From the NCBI GenBank assembly GCA_031368215.1, contig JANLRD010000100.1, positions 1-17,703 on the forward strand: 17,703 bases of DNA, in the 5' to 3' direction. Each line of letters begins with the position of its first letter. Positions within the stretch are counted from its first letter, which is position 1. Made by a program: the position numbers and the translations under genes. This DNA is from JANLQX01 sp031368215. GTDB taxonomy: Bacteria > Actinomycetota > Acidimicrobiia > Acidimicrobiales > JANYDT01. A model generated the notes under the pieces. The model was not told the DNA's origin and searched no databases. It saw nothing but the letters and a program-made list of their open reading frames with translations. Shown in pieces: positions 14,492 through 17,703 of this stretch.

Positions 14492-14625
14492 CCCATTTTC
14501 CAGATGCTTTCGAAAGACAGCGTACCGTATCGCTTGCGCTGCCTGCTTCAGTCTGACTGCAGCCGCAGGCACAGACGTCAGAACGAGTCACGTTTCCTTG
14601 GCGCACTGCCTCGGCTGTTGCAAAC

Positions 14626-14641
14626 ATATGCGATCGGATAT
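14626..14641. promoter_or_regulatory. Palindromic operator over the HTH gene promoter
   Basis: ATATGCGATCGGATAT pairs with its own reverse complement at 14 of 16 positions (ATAT-n-CGATCG-n-ATAT). It overlaps the probable -10 box and ends 8 bases before the ATG at 14650. It is well placed for autorepression by the HTH protein encoded there. Confidence 0.6.
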
Positions 14642-14644
14642 ATT
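14639..14644 (+). promoter_or_regulatory. -10 box of a probable leaderless promoter
   Basis: TATATT with only 5 bases before ATG 14650. Transcription would start at or next to the start codon, so the mRNA should be leaderless; no Shine-Dalgarno is present. TTGCAA at 14618-14623 could be the -35, but the 15-base spacer is short. Confidence 0.5.
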
Positions 14645-14649
14645 GGGGC

Positions 14650-15189
14650 ATGAACCCCGTCCACCTGCTCCGCCTCAGCGCCGGCCGGACCCAGCAGGAA
14701 CTGGCCACGCTGGCGCACACGTCACAGTCGGCCATCGCCGCCTATGAGGGCCGAAGGAAGAGCCCGACTTGGCGTACCGTCGAGCGGCTCGCGCAGGCGG
14801 CGGGCTTCGAGGCCGACGTACGGTTCGTGCCGCCGCTGACCCGCGAGGACCGGCGCTCCCTGCTGCTGCACGAGGCGGTCGCCGCGCGACTGCGTACGGA
14901 GCCCGAGGCGGTGTCGGCCCGGGCGCGAGCCTCGCTGGCTCGCATGCACGCCCTGCATCCCGGTGCACGGCTACTGCTCGACGAATGGCACTGCCTCCTG
15001 CGTCGCCCGCTCGAGGCCTTGCTGCCGGTGCTCACCGATCCCGCGCCATGGGCTCGTGAACTCCGGCACGTCACGCCGTTCACCGGCATCCTGTCCGCGG
15101 CGGAACGCACGCAGGTCTATCGGACCTTCGCGCAGCGCGAACGTGACCACGCGTCGGACCACACCGTGTCTCTCGGCCAGGCGTCATGA
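14650..15189 (+). CDS. XRE-type HTH protein, putative antitoxin/regulator
   Basis: A 179-residue protein. Residues 5-52 form a Cro/C1-type helix-turn-helix (LLRLSAGRTQQELATLAHTS, QSAIAAYEGRRKSPTWRTVE, RLAQAAGFEADV). The C-terminal two-thirds is helical, with LLLDEWHCLLRRPLEALLPV and APWARELRHVTPFTGILSAA-type wording. I have seen this pattern in HTH proteins encoded directly before nucleotidyltransferase-like genes. The stop overlaps the next start as ATGA (15186-15189), implying translational coupling. A palindrome over the promoter suggests the protein represses its own operon. By gene order it would be the antitoxin and operon repressor (inference); no toxicity data exist in the sequence itself. 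ATG 14650 is fixed by the start of the HTH homology. Confidence 0.82.
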   Translation: MNPVHLLRLSAGRTQQELATLAHTSQSAIAAYEGRRKSPTWRTVERLAQAAGFEADVRFVPPLTREDRRSLLLHEAVAARLRTEPEAVSARARASLARMHALHPGARLLLDEWHCLLRRPLEALLPVLTDPAPWARELRHVTPFTGILSAAERTQVYRTFAQRERDHASDHTVSLGQAS

Positions 15190-15713
15190 CTCGCGAGCAA
15201 TTCGAGCACGCGATTCGCGCCGCAGGCGCCGTGCTAGGCGTCACCGAACTGCTCGTGATCGGCAGTCAGGCGGTGCATGGCAGCATGACCGGCCCGCTGC
15301 CGATCGAGGCCACGCGCTCGGTGGAAGTCGACGTGGCGGTGCGTGGCGACGCCGCGGGGCGGTTGGCAGACCTGATCGATGGCTCGATAGGTGAGGCGTC
15401 GATGTTTCACGACACCTTCGGGTACTATGCGCAGGGCGTCGTCGAATCCACCGCGCGGCTTCCTGAGGGTTGGCAGGCGCGGCTCGTGCCATTCGACACG
15501 CCCGGGACGCGCGGTGTCACGGCCTGGTGCCTGGAACTGCACGATCTCTGGGTGTCGAAGGCGGTGGCGGGCCGGGAGAAGGATCGGGAATTCTGCCGCG
15601 CACTCGTGCGGCGTGGCGTGGTCATGGCCGACGTCCTCGAATCCCGTCTCGACACCGTGCCCGCACTCGATCCCCGCATCCATAGCGCTGCCCGCACCTG
15701 GATCGGCGCGTGA
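15186..15713 (+). CDS. Nucleotidyltransferase-fold protein (DUF6036-like), putative toxin
   Basis: A 175-residue protein with the minimal signature of a nucleotidyltransferase fold: G26-S27 in LLVIGSQAVHGS, followed by E47-x-D49 in RSVEVDVAV, the metal-binding acidic pair. The further motif LHDLWVSKAVAGREKDREF, with a conserved Lys and REKD, is typical of DUF6036/AbiEii-like proteins that follow HTH partners. Known relatives in AbiE and MenAT systems block growth by transferring nucleotides to tRNA or other targets; that this one does so is inference. It is smaller than AbiEii (about 300 residues), so it may have a different target or be a minimal version. The start overlaps the HTH gene as ATGA. 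It appears intact and ends 43 bases before a degenerate QueG remnant. Confidence 0.75.
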   Translation: MTREQFEHAIRAAGAVLGVTELLVIGSQAVHGSMTGPLPIEATRSVEVDVAVRGDAAGRLADLIDGSIGEASMFHDTFGYYAQGVVESTARLPEGWQARLVPFDTPGTRGVTAWCLELHDLWVSKAVAGREKDREFCRALVRRGVVMADVLESRLDTVPALDPRIHSAARTWIGA

Positions 15714-15756
15714 GCGACGGTCTTCGCGCGACACTCCAGCAGACCCTCCGCGACGG

Positions 15757-15830
15757 CTAGCACCACTCCTGCACTCCGTTGAGCCCCGCGAGCTTCGGCC
15801 GCTGTATTGGCGACGTCCCTCAGGCACCGC
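15757..15830 (-). pseudogene. QueG C-terminal fragment, copy 5 (degenerate scrap)
   Basis: The minus strand reads SPIQRPKLAGLN, matching SPMKRAKLAGLK of copy 3, and the nucleotide match continues in another frame through the equivalent of RNAVVVL. Aligned to 9650-9720 by eye, about three quarters of some 60 bases agree. The rest of the element, including the 62-bp core, is gone or unrecognisable. It is a dead remnant in the same orientation as the other four. Confidence 0.6.
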
Positions 15831-15894
15831 GGTACCTCCGACGTTGTGTTCGTCTTCCGCGCGCACCGCCCACCCCCGTCACGTAGACGCGTTC

Positions 15895-16846
15895 ATGCCA
15901 TTCTCTGAGTATCGCGCACACCCGTGGGCGTTTGGTCTCGTCTTCACCATCTCATCGGCATCAGTGGCATCGGCGCAATACGGTGATGCCTACCATGCCC
16001 CTGACTACAATCGCCTGCGCTAGATGGCCGATGCGCGGGCCGCGGCGTCGCTGGCCGAGCACTACGCCCGCCTCGCGCCCACGCCTCGCGCAAGTGCAGC
16101 CGGAAATGCTGGTGTGCGAACGCCAGCATCCGGCCCGAACTCCTGGGCGATGACGGGCCGGATCACGGCGCAGCGTCGGGATGGTGCGCGGATGGACGCA
16201 CGGCTCGCCGCCTATGAGGCGAAGGACGCGCGACTTCGCGCGTTGATCGTGGAGCGGAAGCTGCAGATCGTGCCGGCTGACTTCGATCGCCTCGTGCAGG
16301 CAGCACTCGACGCCGGTTTCGATGCCTACTATGCGCCTCGCCGATTTGGCAACTCGAGAGAGGAGTTCACGGCTCGGCAGGCGATGATCGCGGCCAGTTT
16401 CAATCCGGAGCCGACGGGAAATCGTCGGGCTGGCCCGGTCCCTCCCGATGGTCAGGGCCAACTCACGGTCCTGTGCAATGGAGTACGGCCTGGGATGTAA
16501 CAACCTTGGTTCGATGTATCAGCAGGGGCAGGGTGTGACCCGCGACGAGGGCAAGGCGTTTGAGCTCTACGCGAAGGCGTGTACGCTCCGCACCGGCGTG
16601 GGGTGCCGTAACGTCGGGATACTGCACGCCGATGCCGTGACGCTCCCGCACGATCGTGCACTCGCCGTCGCGGAATTCGCGAAGGGATGCCGCTTCGGTG
16701 ATCTCGATAGCTGCAACAAGCAGGCATGGCACCTCGAGCAGGGCCTCGGCACCCCCCGCAACATCGACGAAGCGTGACGCCTGTACGCGAAGGCGTGCGA
16801 CGGTGGTTTTCCGTTGGCGTGTGAGAACGGCAGGAAACTTCCGTGA
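15895..16846 (+). pseudogene. Secreted Sel1-repeat protein, broken at three places
   Basis: It starts with a signal peptide (MPFSEYRAHPWAFGLVFTIS, then ASVASAQ). A TAG at 16021-16023 interrupts the frame, which continues directly with ADARAAASLAEHYARL. Somewhere around 16380-16470 the frame shifts by one, and clear Cys-rich Sel1/HcpA-like repeats follow: GCNNLGSMYQQGQGVTRD, AFELYAKACTLRTGVGCRN, FAKGCRFGDLDSCNKQAW. A TGA at 16775-16777 interrupts the last repeat, which goes on as RLYAKACDGGFPLACENG and ends at TGA 16844. Intact members are secreted or periplasmic solenoids that bind partners, with paired cysteines bridging each repeat. With two stops and a frameshift this gene is dead, although the repeat part alone (from about 16448) is an open frame of 109 residues. 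Confidence 0.72.
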
Positions 16847-16852
16847 CGGTGA

Positions 16853-17005
16853 CGTGAGCGCGTCTCGCTGATCGGCGCGCACGACCGGCAGATCGCCGCC
16901 ACTGCGCTCGTGGCCGGCAGTGAGGTGGCGATGCTGATTGTCACCGAGTTTGGTCGCGTGCCCGGCCTGCCGCTGGCGACGCTCGCGCAATGCGTGCGAG
17001 CTTGA
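16853..17005 (+). pseudogene. VapC-type PIN toxin, C-terminal remnant
   Basis: About 50 residues read RERVSLIGAHDRQIAATALV, then a short stretch and VTEFGRVPGLPL, ending at TGA 17003-17005. This is the C-terminal signature of VapC PIN-domain RNases (IGANDLLIAAxAL...NVxEFxRVPGL). The fourth-helix Asp in the usual AND is kept (AHD). The N-terminal two-thirds with the first catalytic acids is missing: a TGA lies in frame at 16850-16852, and the Sel1 pseudogene ends just before. There is no VapB antitoxin and no start codon. It is a scrap of a former toxin-antitoxin locus. Confidence 0.7.
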
Positions 17006-17169
17006 GTCGCGCGGACGCCGTGACTGAAACTTGTCTGCTCAACGGCAGCGGAGCGTCTGGCTCGATTCACGCCCGTAGGCGAACAACGGCGCGTCATGCT
17101 GCACCAACGCGATGTTGCGATTGAGCTGACTCGTCTGGCCTACCGGTGCGGGGCAGCGTCTGCGAGCGC
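17006..17169. other. Gap between the VapC scrap and QueG fragment copy 4
   Basis: No gene is recognised. A 31-residue minus-strand stretch (contains QLNRNIALVQHDAPLFAYG) looks protein-like but matches nothing I know. Confidence 0.4.
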
Positions 17170-17466
17170 TCACGCGCGTTGGTCGGATGCCGCGTTGTTC
17201 AGTACCACCGCTGCGTTCCGCTGCAGCCCACGAAGCTTCGCCCGCTTGATCGGTGACTTCCGGAACGCGGCGCTGAACTGCTCTTGATCGAGCGCCAGAA
17301 TGTCGCGCGCGAGCGTCAGCGAGTCCTTCCCCGCTATAAACTCACGCGCCCGGAACGGCGAATCGTCCGCCAACTTCTGCGAGAACTTTCCGTTCCACGG
17401 GCACACGCTCTGGGAGATGTGTCGGTATAACCGTTTGGAGATCCCGCTCACGACAGGCCGTCGCAC
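17170..17466 (-). CDS. QueG C-terminal fragment, copy 4 (open minigene)
   Basis: A 98-residue open frame from GTG 17466, starting MRRPVVSGISKRLYRHISQS, then VCPWNGKF, LADDSPFRAREFIAG, RDILALDQEQFSAAF and KSPIKRAKLRGLQRN, ending at TGA 17170-17172. It has the same layout as copy 3, with the same GTG start and leading residues. It lies 18 bases downstream of the DUF2442 stop on the same strand, so it could be transcribed with that gene. As in the other copies, only the last Cys of the QueG iron-sulphur motif remains and the catalytic part is missing. Preservation of the frame while the C-terminal part has drifted hints at selection, but no function is known and no good ribosome site is visible. 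Confidence 0.6.
   Translation of the reverse strand: MRRPVVSGISKRLYRHISQSVCPWNGKFSQKLADDSPFRAREFIAGKDSLTLARDILALDQEQFSAAFRKSPIKRAKLRGLQRNAAVVLNNAASDQRA
17381..17442 (-). repeat. 62-bp conserved core of the QueG-fragment element, copy 4
   Basis: Nearly the same as the core of copy 3. The match continues beyond the core at 17447-17475. Confidence 0.78.
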
Positions 17467-17484
17467 GCGCTCGCCGCGCGGCCG

Positions 17485-17703
17485 CTAGTCAGCGGAAGTC
17501 ACGCGTGACACGAGTGGGAAATTCGCGGGCTTCCTGATCGACGCGACGGCAAGGTCGACGTCCAGCAGCGGCCAATACAGGTGGTTTGCCGACGGCCACT
17601 CCACCGTCATGACCTGTTCGATGGTCGCCGCACGAAACCACGGGAATTCAGCGAAGGGGATATGCAACTCCTCGTTGCCGAGCAGGAGCCAGAACCCATG
17701 TCG
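17485..17703 (-). CDS. DUF2442 domain protein, 5' end outside window
   Basis: The minus-strand frame is open to the window edge and reads GFWLLLGNEELHIPFAEFPW, then TVEWPSANHLYWPLLDVDLA, ending with SIRKPANFPLVSRVTSAD and TAG 17485-17487. The pattern GFWLL...EL.(I/L)PF.EFPWF and HLYWP.LDVDL is the DUF2442 signature. These are small proteins, usually about 80-100 residues, often paired with DUF4160 proteins in presumed toxin-antitoxin-like operons. The true start lies beyond the window, so the partner cannot be seen. QueG fragment copy 4 follows 18 bases downstream on the same strand. Confidence 0.82.
   Translation of the reverse strand, partial: RHGFWLLLGNEELHIPFAEFPWFRAATIEQVMTVEWPSANHLYWPLLDVDLAVASIRKPANFPLVSRVTSAD

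Noticed and set aside
17020..17120. 31-residue protein-like minus-strand stretch
   Set aside because: It is too short, has no start codon and no recognised family.
127..17442. QueG elements as integron attC sites
   Set aside because: I considered them as cassette boundaries because all share one orientation. I could not identify the paired RYYYAAC/GTTRRRY boxes or an integrase, and the blocks are larger than normal cassettes.

Overview
The window is GC-rich and looks chromosomal. It most likely comes from Gemmatimonadota or a close relative. This is inferred from the pairing of a TIGR02999-type ECF sigma factor with a large transmembrane Ser/Thr kinase, from a second kinase carrying a TolB/PD40-like propeller, and from the wording of the kinase motifs (GRGGMATVYLAR, LLYYVMPYV.GETLRARL). 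No rRNA, tRNA, CRISPR array or intact transposase was found.

Layout. (1) 1-190: window-truncated copy of a repeated QueG C-terminal fragment, minus strand. (2) 474-5924: a ScyD/ScyE-like lipoprotein gene (minus) divergent from a two-gene sigma factor/kinase operon, then a short TfoX C-terminal-domain protein. (3) 6021-6308: second QueG fragment. (4) 6577-9198: a lone kinase-propeller gene. (5) 9332-9911: a decayed DUF4256 gene and the third QueG fragment. (6) 9959-13389: a TetR regulon consisting of the regulator, two outer-membrane beta-barrel genes and an MDR oxidoreductase, with three copies of a CTTAC-N3-GTAAG-like operator. (7) 13476-14491: a secreted nucleoside hydrolase broken by a one-base frameshift. 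(8) 14650-15713: an overlapping HTH/nucleotidyltransferase pair resembling a toxin-antitoxin system, with a palindrome over its -10 and a probably leaderless start. (9) 15757-17466: a gene graveyard with a degenerate fifth QueG fragment, a broken secreted Sel1-repeat gene, a VapC/PIN C-terminal scrap and a fourth well-preserved QueG fragment. (10) 17485-end: a DUF2442 gene running off the window.

The main structural theme is a dispersed family of about 270-300 bp minus-strand elements derived from the 3' end of queG. Five copies lie in 17.7 kb, all in the same orientation, and they separate otherwise unrelated gene blocks. Three of the four copies that contain it share a 62-bp core about 92-94% identical at the DNA level; the window-edge copy is somewhat more diverged. 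Their C-terminal coding part has drifted more. None carries the catalytic part of QueG. Dead or dying genes cluster beside them, so they may mark recombination or insertion points.

The signalling genes work by phosphorylation. The sigma factor has Thr where canonical ECF factors carry acidic residues, which suggests activation by the downstream kinase. The second kinase probably senses through its extracytoplasmic propeller.
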